A stretch of DNA of 64,000 nt from Blastocatellia bacterium AA13 (GTDB taxonomy: Bacteria > Acidobacteriota > Blastocatellia > UBA7656), in contig QHVH01000001.1 in NCBI GenBank assembly GCA_003222245.1, forward strand, positions 248,001 through 312,000, read 5' to 3'. The notes beneath the pieces were generated by a model that was given only the letters and a program-made list of their open reading frames with translations, was not told where the DNA came from and made no database searches. Positions within the stretch are counted from its first letter, which is position 1. Each line of letters starts with the position of its first letter. Shown here piece after piece: positions 20,297 through 28,900 of this stretch. The position numbers and the translations under genes were made by a program.

Positions 20297-22279
20297 GTGG
20301 CGAACCAGAACCCCTATCTGAACCGCGTTGCGATCAAAGATCCCTCGCAATTCTACGGACGCACTCGCGAGGTAGCGAAGATCTTTTCCAGAATCGGCGC
20401 ATCCCGACCGCAGTCAATCTCGGTAGTCGGCGAGCGGCGGATAGGAAAATCGTCGCTCCTGCACTTCATTAACAATCCGGAAATCCGCGGCCGCTTTTTG
20501 GACAAGCACTCGTCATACGCGTTCACGCTGATCGACCTTCAGCAGAAGCGCAAGCTCACGCTCAAGGAGTTTTTCCGCGAGCTGTTCACCAACGTCGCCC
20601 GAGAAATCGGCGACGAAAGCATCGCCCGACTGGAGCCAAAGTTCGATTCCGTAGGTAAGCTGCTGGAGCGGTTTCACCGCGAAGGCCGAAAGCTGATCGT
20701 TCTGTTCGACGAGTTCGACGCAATAACCGCGAACCGCGTGTTCGACCTCGAGTTCTATTCGTTTCTTCGCTCCATAGCCAACAATCACGACGTGGCCTAC
20801 GTCACGAGCTCGGCCCGCGATCTTCAGGAACTCTGCCGTACGCAGCTAATAGCCGACTCGCCGTTCTTCAATATATTCACCAATGTTTTCCTGAGAGCGT
20901 TCTCGCGTCAGGAGGCGCTCGAACTGATAAGCGGGCCTTCCGCCGCCGCCGGCCTGCCGCTCGAGCCGTACGCAAGGCGAATAATGGAAATCGCGGGCCA
21001 TCATCCATACTTTCTCCAGATCGCCTGTTCTGCTTACTTCGATCATCTCTCCGACAGCGGAGGAAAGCTCGCGCGCGACGAGGTCGAAGCGGTCTTTCTT
21101 GATGAAGCGAAGGGCCAGCTTCGATTTATCTGGGACCACATGAGCGAAAGCTCGCGGCGCTGCATTCTTGCCTTCTCGCAGCAGGGCCAAATCGAAAAAG
21201 AACAAAAGCACATATACGCCGATCTCAAGCGAGCCGGTTACTTCATCGAAGACGACCGAGGCCCGCGCCTGTTCTCATCCCTGTTTGAAACCGTTGTCGG
21301 CCGCGCGCCCGCTTTGACTACCGAGCTTCGCGAAACGGACCTGGCGGCGATGGCGATTCGAACCGAAAAGGCCCGACTGTTGGAGCCTCCGCTGATAGAA
21401 CCGAAGGGGCACATCGGGAGGTTCAAAATCAGGCGCTCACTTGGATCGGGTGGAATGGGCGAGATCTTCGAAGCATACGATTCGGAGCTTCGGAGGCCGG
21501 TCGCGATCAAGGTTCTCGCGATGCGCTACGTAGAAGATCAAGCCATGAAGCGCCGATTTCTGAGAGAGGCGAGGATGGCTTCGAAGCTCAACCACCAGAA
21601 CATCGCTACGATATATGAAATCGGCGAGGCGGCGGGCAATCCATACATCGTAATGGAATACGTGGAAGGCGATACGCTCTCGGCAAGGCTCGCGAACGGG
21701 CCTCTCGATATCCAGACGGTCATCTCGATAGGGCGACAGGCTGCCGATGCGCTCGCCGAAGCCCACGAACACGGAGTAATTCACCGCGATATCAAATCCG
21801 GCAACATAATGATCACGGCGCGCGGAAAGGTAAAGGTGCTCGACTTCGGACTGGCCAAACCCGTCCGCTTGCCCGAGCGAGCGTCCGCGTCCAGGAGCCG
21901 CAATGCCGCGCTATCGGCTTCCGACTCGTCGCATGAAAAGCTTACCGAACCGGGCGTCCTGATGGGCACGGTCAGCTATATGTCTCCCGAACAGGCATCC
22001 GGCAGCGACGAAGTAACTCACCTGTCTGATATTTTTTCTCTGGGCATCGTCCTCTACGAAACAGTCACGGGTAAGCTACCGTTTCAGGGAGAGACCTATT
22101 TTCAAACGATCGAGGCCATAACAAAGCGCGCGCCGCACTCGATAAAGAAGCACCGAAAAGACGCGCCGCCCGGACTGGTCTCGCTTATCGAACGAATGAT
22201 GAAGAAGTCCGCCGCGCAGCGATTCAACTCGGCGTCCGAGGTCGAGCGGAAGCTCGCTGAACTCACTATTACAACATGA
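20297..22279 (+). CDS. STAND-type ATPase fused to Ser/Thr protein kinase
   Basis: A protein of about 660 residues with no signal peptide or membrane helix. The N-terminal ATPase starts NPYLNRVAIKDPSQFYGR, has Walker A GERRIGKSS (Lys51) and Walker B LIVLFDEFD, and parallels the C-terminal ATPase of the preceding gene. A Hanks-type kinase follows from about residue 378: glycine loop GSGGMGE, VAIK Lys405, HRD Asp498 (VIHRDIKSGN), DFG Asp516 and MSPEQ, all intact, so it should be active. The start is ambiguous: an ATG at 20228 would overlap the upstream gene by 58 bp; I prefer the GTG at 20297, six bases after GGA, just before the conserved NPY. It is placed to be switched on by the upstream sensor. 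Fusions of kinases to NTPase modules exist in several phyla; this N-terminal order with a paired sensor is unusual. Confidence 0.85.
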   Translation: MANQNPYLNRVAIKDPSQFYGRTREVAKIFSRIGASRPQSISVVGERRIGKSSLLHFINNPEIRGRFLDKHSSYAFTLIDLQQKRKLTLKEFFRELFTNVAREIGDESIARLEPKFDSVGKLLERFHREGRKLIVLFDEFDAITANRVFDLEFYSFLRSIANNHDVAYVTSSARDLQELCRTQLIADSPFFNIFTNVFLRAFSRQEALELISGPSAAAGLPLEPYARRIMEIAGHHPYFLQIACSAYFDHLSDSGGKLARDEVEAVFLDEAKGQLRFIWDHMSESSRRCILAFSQQGQIEKEQKHIYADLKRAGYFIEDDRGPRLFSSLFETVVGRAPALTTELRETDLAAMAIRTEKARLLEPPLIEPKGHIGRFKIRRSLGSGGMGEIFEAYDSELRRPVAIKVLAMRYVEDQAMKRRFLREARMASKLNHQNIATIYEIGEAAGNPYIVMEYVEGDTLSARLANGPLDIQTVISIGRQAADALAEAHEHGVIHRDIKSGNIMITARGKVKVLDFGLAKPVRLPERASASRSRNAALSASDSSHEKLTEPGVLMGTVSYMSPEQASGSDEVTHLSDIFSLGIVLYETVTGKLPFQGETYFQTIEAITKRAPHSIKKHRKDAPPGLVSLIERMMKKSAAQRFNSASEVERKLAELTITT

Positions 22280-22332
22280 ATTTCCGCGCAAATTTCCGAT
22301 GCGCAAAATTTCCGAGATGAGGAGAAAACTTA

Positions 22333-22983
22333 ATGATCACGCTTGTACCGGAAGCAATCGAAACATTCGCGCATAACCACACAAAGTCCGAGGGCGAGAT
22401 CTTCCGGCGGCTTCGCGACGAGACCTATTCGAAAATGGAATCGCCTCAGATGCAGGTCGGGCGGCTCGAAGGCCAATTCCTGAAGATGCTGGTGAGGCTC
22501 ACCGGCGCCAGGACCATTCTGGAGATCGGCATGTTCACCGGCTACAGCGGGTTGATGATGGCCGAGGGCCTGCCCGACGGCGGCCGGCTCATAACGTGTG
22601 ACGTGAACCCTGAGGCGGAAGCAATAGCGCGGCGATATTTTTCTGAGAGCCCTCACGGCAAGAAGATCGAGATCCGAATGGGACCCGCGCTTGAAACCAT
22701 CGCCGGTCTGACCGAGCTTCAAGGCAAGCTGGATATGGCTTTCATTGACGCCGACAAGGTGAACTACTCGAAATACTACGAAGGATGCATGGGGCTGCTG
22801 CGGCCCGGCGGTTTGATCGTCGCCGACAACGTTCTCTGGAGCGGACGAGTGCTCGATCCAGAGGACGAGGATACACGAGCAATAGTCGCATTCGACGACC
22901 TCGTGCAAAATGATCCTCGGGTCGAGAACGTATGCCTGACGATTCGTGATGGAATGATGCTCGCATGGAAACGCCCTGCGTGA
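22333..22983 (+). CDS. Class I SAM-dependent O-methyltransferase (CCoAOMT family)
   Basis: A 216-residue methyltransferase preceded by GAGGAG. It has the family N-terminus (EGEIFRRLRDETYSKM...MQVGRLEGQF), SAM motif I ILEIGMFTGYSG (about residues 62-73), the acidic loop TCDVNPEAEA, the metal-binding segment AFIDADKVNY and DNVLWSGRVLDP. These are the divalent-metal catechol/caffeoyl-CoA type enzymes that methylate phenolic hydroxyls. Length is normal. It follows the kinase gene by 53 bp in the same direction, but a functional connection is not evident. Confidence 0.9.
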   Translation: MITLVPEAIETFAHNHTKSEGEIFRRLRDETYSKMESPQMQVGRLEGQFLKMLVRLTGARTILEIGMFTGYSGLMMAEGLPDGGRLITCDVNPEAEAIARRYFSESPHGKKIEIRMGPALETIAGLTELQGKLDMAFIDADKVNYSKYYEGCMGLLRPGGLIVADNVLWSGRVLDPEDEDTRAIVAFDDLVQNDPRVENVCLTIRDGMMLAWKRPA

Positions 22984-23087
22984 TGTTTTCATAGACGGCG
23001 GAACAGGTCTGATTGGGCATTTAGGAATCTCTCCCAGCTAATCGCGAAGAAATTGGTTGGTGAAATTGAGTTTGAAAGGCAGGTGCT

Positions 23088-23855
23088 ATGGGCGAGGATG
23101 GGAGACGCAGATTTCTGCAATCGTCAGTTTTCGTAGGCGCATCGCTGCTGCTCGCGGGCTGCAATTCAAAACCAGATTCACCTATGCAGGCCGGCGGCGA
23201 GCAGCCTAAGGAAAAGAAGGACGGCTCAAAGGAGGCCGCAGGCGAAGTTACCGCGACCGAAGACCTGATGCGCGAGCACGGCGTGTTGCGGAGGGCGCTG
23301 CTTGTCTACACCGAAGCGGCGTTGAAGCTCCGCTCCAATCCGTCGGCGATCGACCCCGGAGCTTTGCAAAAAACAGCAAAGCTCTTCAGGGCGTTCGGCG
23401 AAGACTACCATGAGAAAAAGCTCGAAGAGGCCTACATATTTCCGGCGGTTAAAAATTCGAAAGAAAACGCCGGCGCCTACGCAAACATAGTTGATACGCT
23501 TACGGCTCAGCATCAGCGAGGCCGAGAGATAACCGACTACATAGTCGAGGTCGCCAGCCGTCCGAAATTGACAACCGACTCAGAGCCTCTTGCCCGAACG
23601 CTTGATTCATTCGTGTTGATGTATCGAAACCACGCGGCTCGAGAAGACACGATTATATTTCCAGCCTGGAAGAAGACACTCAGCGCAAGGCAACTGGACG
23701 AGATGAATGACAAGTTCGAGGACATCGAGCACGAGCAGTTCGGCGAAGATGGTTATGAACTCGCGGTCAAACAAATCGGCGACATAGAGACAAGTCTCAG
23801 CCTTGCCGACCTCGCTCAGTTTACCGCTCCCCCGCCTCCGCCTGTTAAGGCGTGA
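23088..23855 (+). CDS. Hemerythrin-domain Tat lipoprotein
   Basis: A 255-residue protein. The N-terminus reads GRRRFLQSSVFVGASLLLAGC: a twin-arginine-like motif plus a lipobox with the lipidated Cys at residue 25, so it should be folded in the cytoplasm, exported by Tat and anchored. Residues 62-225 form a four-helix hemerythrin domain with ligand-type His/Glu at REHGVLRR, DYHEKKLEEAYIFP, AQHQRG, YRNHAAREDTIIFP and EHEQFG. The diiron site would bind O2 or sense redox state, or store iron. The chromate transporter gene starts 16 bp downstream, so they are probably co-transcribed. The role of an exported hemerythrin next to ChrA is not established. Confidence 0.88.
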   Translation: MGEDGRRRFLQSSVFVGASLLLAGCNSKPDSPMQAGGEQPKEKKDGSKEAAGEVTATEDLMREHGVLRRALLVYTEAALKLRSNPSAIDPGALQKTAKLFRAFGEDYHEKKLEEAYIFPAVKNSKENAGAYANIVDTLTAQHQRGREITDYIVEVASRPKLTTDSEPLARTLDSFVLMYRNHAAREDTIIFPAWKKTLSARQLDEMNDKFEDIEHEQFGEDGYELAVKQIGDIETSLSLADLAQFTAPPPPPVKA

Positions 23856-23871
23856 GCCGCAAGCCCACCGA

Positions 23872-25080
23872 ATGACCAACGACCGGCCCGATTCGAGCGA
23901 TGCCCCAAAGGCGCGATCGCCGCTCGTAAGGGATTCACCTCTGGTTGAACTCGCATTTTTATTTTTGAAGCTCGGCACAATTGCGTTCGGCGGGCCCGCG
24001 GCCCACATTGCGATGATGGAAGATGAAATCGTCACGCGGCGCGGCTGGCTGACCCGCGAGAAGTTTCTCGACCTGCTCGGTGCAACCAACCTGATTCCGG
24101 GTCCGAACTCGACCGAAATGGCGATCCACGTAGGATACCAGCGCGCCGGATGGCCCGGGCTGATCGTCGCCGGCAGTTGTTTCATCCTGCCTGCCGCGCT
24201 TATCGTCGGAGCCATTGCGTGGGGTTATGTACGATTCGGGAAACTGCCTCAGGCGGAAGCTCTGCTGTATGGAATGAAACCCATCATTATCGCTATCGTC
24301 CTTCAGGCTCTCTGGCGATTTCTCCGCGAGGAGTTGAAGACGTGGCGCCTCGCACTCGTAGCCGTCGTATGCGCGGCGCTCAGCCTAATGGGAGTGAATG
24401 AGCTGGTTCTCCTACTTGGATCGGCGGTGATGCTTGCAGCAGTGCGATGGTTCACTACTTCAGCTAAGAACGACCTGCCGTTGATCGCTCTTATAACTTC
24501 GGAGCCCCTGAGAGGAGTCGTACAGGCTCTGCAGGCGGGCGTAGCGGTAATGCCGTTCAGCTTATGGTCGCTGTTACTCTTCTTTCTGAAAATCGGCTCG
24601 GTGCTTTTTGGCAGCGGGTACGTGTTGCTGGCGTTTCTTCGAGCTGATCTGGTTGAACGATGGGGCTGGCTGACGGAGGCGCAGCTCATCGATTCGATTG
24701 CCGTGGGTCAACTCACTCCGGGACCCGTGTTCACGACCGCTACATTTATCGGCTACTTGTTGGGCGGCGTCAAAGGATCGGTTGTAGCAACGATAGGAAT
24801 CTTCCTGCCGGCGTTCTTCTTCGTCGGCATAAGCGGACCGCTCGTACCGCGGATTCGAAAATCTCCGATTCTGGGATCGGCTCTCGATGGAGTCATCGCG
24901 GCATCGCTGGCGTTAATGGCGGTGGTTACGTTTCAGCTTGGCAAGGCCGCGCTCATTGATGTTCCGACGGTGGTGCTATTTCTTGTAGGGTTCGGGCTGT
25001 TGATGCTGCTTCGTTTGAACTCAGCCTGGCTCATATTGATCGGAGCGGTCGCGGGGCTTGTGCTTAATTCTTTCAAGTGA
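23872..25080 (+). CDS. chrA: Chromate transporter ChrA, two-domain form
   Basis: A 402-residue polytopic membrane protein made of two homologous CHR domains. The first has FGGPAAHIAMMEDEIV..RGW and TNLIPGPNSTEMA; the second has FGSGYVLLAFLRADLVERWGW and VGQLTPGPVFTTATFIGY. Long-chain members of this family export chromate by proton antiport in some bacteria, but many homologues have no proven substrate. The frame is open further upstream to 23803, inside the hemerythrin gene; the ATG at 23872 gives the expected N-terminus, 16 bp after that gene's stop. Family certain, substrate moderately so. Confidence 0.88.
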   Translation: MTNDRPDSSDAPKARSPLVRDSPLVELAFLFLKLGTIAFGGPAAHIAMMEDEIVTRRGWLTREKFLDLLGATNLIPGPNSTEMAIHVGYQRAGWPGLIVAGSCFILPAALIVGAIAWGYVRFGKLPQAEALLYGMKPIIIAIVLQALWRFLREELKTWRLALVAVVCAALSLMGVNELVLLLGSAVMLAAVRWFTTSAKNDLPLIALITSEPLRGVVQALQAGVAVMPFSLWSLLLFFLKIGSVLFGSGYVLLAFLRADLVERWGWLTEAQLIDSIAVGQLTPGPVFTTATFIGYLLGGVKGSVVATIGIFLPAFFFVGISGPLVPRIRKSPILGSALDGVIAASLALMAVVTFQLGKAALIDVPTVVLFLVGFGLLMLLRLNSAWLILIGAVAGLVLNSFK

Positions 25081-25616
25081 AAGCTACTTTAGGTGAGGTG
25101 CGGCTCGCGCAGTTTTTACTGTAATGATTCCTTCCACAGCCTTCTCTCGGTTTGCAGCATATCAATACACGCATTCCTGAGACAGATTGACTCACAGACG
25201 CGGTGAACTGACGATCGGATATTCCCGCGGGCAGCAAAGACATACGCAATAGATCGAACATTCTCGAGCCGCTGGAATACTGCTTGGCGGGCATACATCT
25301 TGCTAAGTTGATCGAGCGGCATTAGTGGATGTGGGTTCTACTTTCATGCTGCTTCGCGTAATGCTGAAGAATAAGTCGAGGGGCGGAGGTACGTGGCCGC
25401 CCCTTTATACGCTTGAGGCCGGTTTTCACTTTCAAGACCGGTCTGCGCGTCGACGCAGGGGAGCTTCTTTGAAGAACAAGGATTGGATGAGAGGGGCGGA
25501 TGTCGATGTCGCTCTATTGATCATCGATCCGCGCGAAGTGCACAGTGGCGCGGAGTCGCGCCTGATCCGTTAGCGGCTGACGCAGAGAGGTTATACCCGT
25601 CCTCTTATATCGAAGA
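25081..25616. other. Gene-free interval upstream of xoxF
   Basis: This 536-bp interval contains no supported gene. A stem of GGGGCGG (25380-25386) and CCGCCCC (25397-25403) followed by TTTAT could be a weak plus-strand terminator for the chrA unit. The promoter of the long xox-cox run should lie between it and 25617. A 68-residue minus-strand frame (25116-25322) has protein-like composition but no ribosome-binding site or recognisable family. Confidence 0.45.
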
Positions 25617-27458
25617 ATGCAACCATCCAAATCTCACATCGCTAAAAACATTGCGGTCGTTCTGGCTTTATTCGCTTGTGCGAGCGCTTCTTGCTCGCGG
25701 CCCATTCAATCGAATGCCGAAGTTCGTGAAGTTCGGCTGCCCAGCGGATTGAGCGGATCAAACGAGCCGGATGACGGGCAGTGGCTGATGCCTGCCAAGA
25801 ATTACTCCAGCAATCGGTTCAGCAGTCTCGATCAAATCACCGTCGACAACGCCAGGGATCTCAAAGTCGCGTGGACCTTTTCCACCGGTATCAACCGCGG
25901 GCACGAAGCCGCGCCGCTCGTCGTGAACAACACGATGTACATCGTCACGCCGTATCCAAATATTCTCTACGCTCTCGACCTGACGAAGCCCGGCGCCCCG
26001 ATGAAATGGAAATACGAGCCGAAGCCATCCTCCGCTGCCCAAGGAGTCGCGTGCTGTGACGTAGTCAATCGCGGCGCCGCTTTTTACGATGGAAAAATCT
26101 TCTACAACACTCTCGACGATCACACAGTTGCCGTCGATGCACAGAGCGGCAAGGAGGTGTGGAACACGCAGGTAGGCGACATCAATCAGGGCGAGTCGAT
26201 GACAATGGCTCCGCTTGTGGTCAAAGACAAAGTTCTTGTAGGCAACAGCGGCGGTGAGTTCGGAGTCAGAGGCTGGCTGACTGCTCTTGATGCGAGTAGC
26301 GGAAAGATAGCCTGGAAGGCTTACAGCACGGGCCCCGACGTGGATTGCTTGATCGGCTCGAACTTCAAGCCATTTTATGAAGCCGACCAGGGCAAGGATC
26401 TTGGCGTCACGACCTGGCCTCCGGACGCATGGAAAATCGGAGGCGGCGGCGTGTGGGGCTGGATTTCCTACGATCCGGAATTGAATCTCATCTACTACGG
26501 CACGGCCAATCCGGGACCCTGGAATCCTGATCAGCGACCCGGAGACAACAAGTGGACCTGCGGTATCTTCGCGCGCAATCCTGACAACGGCGAAGCGCTC
26601 TGGTTCTACCAGTGGAGCCCTCACGACCTTCACGACTATGACGGAGTCAACGAACAAATCCTAATCGATCTACCCATAGCCGGGCACACCCGAAAGGTTC
26701 TGGTGCGGCCGGAACGAAACGGGTATGTGTACGTGCTGGATCGCACCAGCGGAGAAGTGCTGTCTGCTACGCCATTCGCGTATATAACCACGAGCAAGGG
26801 CGTTGATCTGAAGACCGGCCGGCTGATCTACAATCCGGAAAAATCCGCTTCATTAGGCAAGGTCGTTCGCGAAATCTGTCCCGCGTCGCCTGGGGCTAAG
26901 GATTGGCAGCCTTCAGCGTTCTCGCCGAAGACGGGCCTTCTATATCTGCCGCACAACAATCTCTGTCAGGATGCCGAGAGCGTTGAGGCGAACTACATCG
27001 CCGGGACTCCCTACGTCGGAATGAACGTGAAGATGTACGCAGGCCCCGGAGGCAATCGCGGCGTTTTCAGCGCCTGGGACCCTGTCGCCGCTAAAGAAGT
27101 ATGGAGCATTAAGGAGGACTATCCGGTCTGGAGCGGAGCGCTGGTCACCACGGCTAATGTCGCGTTCTATGGAACCATGGACGGCTGGTTCAAAGCCGTG
27201 AACGCCGTCGCGGGAGAGCCGCTGTGGCAGTTCAAATGCGGCTCAGGAATCATCGGACAGCCAATCACCTATCGCGGGCCGGACGGCAAACAATACGTCG
27301 CTATCCTGTCAGGCGTGGGCGGATGGTCGGGAGCGATCGTAGCCGGCAATCTCGATCCTCGAGACGGCGGCGGAGCGCTCGGCTTCAACAATGCGATGAG
27401 CGATCTTCCGAAGAACACGGTCAAAGGGGGGATGCTTTATGTATTCGCACTCCCTTAA
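25617..27458 (+). CDS. xoxF: Lanthanide-type PQQ-dependent methanol dehydrogenase
   Basis: A 613-residue quinoprotein with an eight-bladed propeller. Adjacent Cys146-Cys147 (GVACCDVV) give the vicinal disulfide over PQQ. The catalytic segment is SPHDLHDYDGVNE: Asp340 is the catalytic base and Asp342, two residues on, is the extra ligand that marks lanthanide-dependent XoxF enzymes (MxaF has Ala there). Further family motifs include DWQPSAFSPKTGLLYLP. The N-terminus has a hydrophobic signal with SASCS, so it may be lipid-anchored rather than freely periplasmic. It oxidises methanol or another primary alcohol. xoxJ overlaps its end by 20 bp and xoxG follows. Close relatives such as ExaF-type ethanol dehydrogenases also carry the second Asp, so substrate is not settled by sequence. 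Confidence 0.92.
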   Translation: MQPSKSHIAKNIAVVLALFACASASCSRPIQSNAEVREVRLPSGLSGSNEPDDGQWLMPAKNYSSNRFSSLDQITVDNARDLKVAWTFSTGINRGHEAAPLVVNNTMYIVTPYPNILYALDLTKPGAPMKWKYEPKPSSAAQGVACCDVVNRGAAFYDGKIFYNTLDDHTVAVDAQSGKEVWNTQVGDINQGESMTMAPLVVKDKVLVGNSGGEFGVRGWLTALDASSGKIAWKAYSTGPDVDCLIGSNFKPFYEADQGKDLGVTTWPPDAWKIGGGGVWGWISYDPELNLIYYGTANPGPWNPDQRPGDNKWTCGIFARNPDNGEALWFYQWSPHDLHDYDGVNEQILIDLPIAGHTRKVLVRPERNGYVYVLDRTSGEVLSATPFAYITTSKGVDLKTGRLIYNPEKSASLGKVVREICPASPGAKDWQPSAFSPKTGLLYLPHNNLCQDAESVEANYIAGTPYVGMNVKMYAGPGGNRGVFSAWDPVAAKEVWSIKEDYPVWSGALVTTANVAFYGTMDGWFKAVNAVAGEPLWQFKCGSGIIGQPITYRGPDGKQYVAILSGVGGWSGAIVAGNLDPRDGGGALGFNNAMSDLPKNTVKGGMLYVFALP

Positions 27459-28296
27459 ATTTTCCGCCCTGCAAAGTCGGCGGGTCCCCGTGGCTTGTAT
27501 TCTGCTGCTCTTCGGTTTTGGACCTTTGCTCGCGGGGTGCATCAGACAGGGTCACGCGAGTCCAAGGCGCGTGCTTCGCGTATGCTCGGACCCGAACAAT
27601 CTTCCATTTTCAAACAGTCGTCTCGAAGGCTTTGAAAACCGAATCGCCGAGTTGATCGCGCGAGAGATGAACGCGGATGTCGAATACACGTGGTGGGCCC
27701 AGCGGCGCGGCTTTATTCGAAACACGCTGAAGTCCGGCGACTGTGATGTAGTGATGGGACTTCCGAGCGATTCTGAAATGGCTCTGACCACGGCTCCCTA
27801 CTACCGATCGACTTACGTGTTCGTCACTCGCAAGGATCGCGGGCTTCTAGTCACATCGTTTGACGATCCGCGACTAAGGAAATGGAGAGTAGGCGTGCAG
27901 ATTGTTGGGGACGATCTGGCAAACACGCCTCCGGCCCACGCGCTGACAAATCGCGGAATCGTCGGCAGCGTTATCGGGTACACGCTGTATGGCGACTACT
28001 CGAAAGAAAACCCGCCCGCGAGAATTATCGACGCGGTAGCGGCGGGTGACGTGGACGTGGGCATAGCCTGGGGACCGCTCGCGGGTTATTTCGCGAGGCA
28101 TGAACCGGTGCAGCTCGAAATCGCGCCCGTGTCGCCGAGGTCGGAGGGGTCCCTGCCATTCGTGTTCGATATCTCGATCGGAATACGGCGGGGCGAAGGC
28201 GCTCTCAAGCAGGAGTTGGAAAGCATACTCGAGCGCAAGCGTTCGGATATCGAAGCCATCCTCGACGAATACGGCATTCCTCGCGTCAAAGGATGA
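27439..28296 (+). CDS. xoxJ: XoxJ-like periplasmic solute-binding-fold protein
   Basis: A 285-residue protein of the quinoprotein-dehydrogenase-associated substrate-binding family. It has a signal with lipobox LLAGC (Cys34), then the family pattern LRVCSDPNNLPFSN, GFENRIAELIAREM and ADVEYTWWAQRRGF. The partner protein in methylotrophs is needed for XoxF activity and is proposed to help activate or load the enzyme rather than feed a transporter; no transporter genes are beside it here. The ATG lies inside the last codons of xoxF, behind GGGGGATGCTTT, which implies translational coupling. Confidence 0.87.
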   Translation: MYSHSLKFSALQSRRVPVACILLLFGFGPLLAGCIRQGHASPRRVLRVCSDPNNLPFSNSRLEGFENRIAELIAREMNADVEYTWWAQRRGFIRNTLKSGDCDVVMGLPSDSEMALTTAPYYRSTYVFVTRKDRGLLVTSFDDPRLRKWRVGVQIVGDDLANTPPAHALTNRGIVGSVIGYTLYGDYSKENPPARIIDAVAAGDVDVGIAWGPLAGYFARHEPVQLEIAPVSPRSEGSLPFVFDISIGIRRGEGALKQELESILERKRSDIEAILDEYGIPRVKG

Positions 28297-28892
28297 CTAT
28301 GCGAGAGGGGATATTATTGTTCCCAAGACCTGCGCGTCGTTCACCGCCGGCGTTGCGCTTGAGAGTAGTCGGTATGGGTGCTCTCGCTCTGCTCATATTC
28401 CAGGCGGCCTGCAAACGTGAAGAGCGAGGCTTCAGAGTACAACCGCCAAGCGCGAGCGCCGCCGAAGGCAGCAGGATGACGGATTTTCAGCCCGGTCCCA
28501 GAACTCCCGAGAGCCCAGTCAAAAACGAGTATGAAGATAACGCGTACGCGCTCTCCGAAGGCAAGCGGCTGTTCCAGGAATACAACTGCAGCGGATGTCA
28601 CTTCAACGGAGGCGGCGGCATCGGGCCTGCTCTGATGGATGATGAATGGCTCTACGGCGACAAACCGGAGAACATCTTCGAAACCATCGTCGAAGGACGT
28701 CCTAACGGGATGCCTTCATTTCGCGGCAAGGTTCCCGACTATCAGGTCTGGCAACTGGTCGCGTATGTCAGAAGCTTGAGCGGCCAGGTTGGCTCGAATG
28801 CGGCTCCAGGCCGCTCGGATCACATGCAGACGTCTTCACCAGAGCAGTCGAGGCCGCGGGAATCACCGAAACTCTCAGGGAAGCCGCGGTAA
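28293..28892 (+). CDS. xoxG: XoxG-type cytochrome c, probable lipoprotein
   Basis: A 199-residue monohaem cytochrome c. The haem motif CSGCH lies near residue 104, with a likely axial Met in NGMPSF near 138. The N-terminal region has a hydrophobic signal ending FQAAC, which reads as a lipobox (Cys near residue 41), and a Pro/Ser-rich linker. It is positioned to take electrons from PQQH2 of XoxF. Its ATG overlaps the xoxJ stop (ATGA). The coxB gene begins only 8 bp after its stop, suggesting that electrons pass straight to the oxidase encoded next. The tail (residues 170-199) is low-complexity and probably disordered. Confidence 0.87.
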   Translation: MTMREGILLFPRPARRSPPALRLRVVGMGALALLIFQAACKREERGFRVQPPSASAAEGSRMTDFQPGPRTPESPVKNEYEDNAYALSEGKRLFQEYNCSGCHFNGGGGIGPALMDDEWLYGDKPENIFETIVEGRPNGMPSFRGKVPDYQVWQLVAYVRSLSGQVGSNAAPGRSDHMQTSSPEQSRPRESPKLSGKPR

Positions 28893-28900
28893 CCGATCCG

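Noticed and set aside
25116-25322. Minus-strand frame of 68 codons between chrA and xoxF
   Set aside because: Composition is protein-like but there is no ribosome-binding site or recognised family; left as uncertain.
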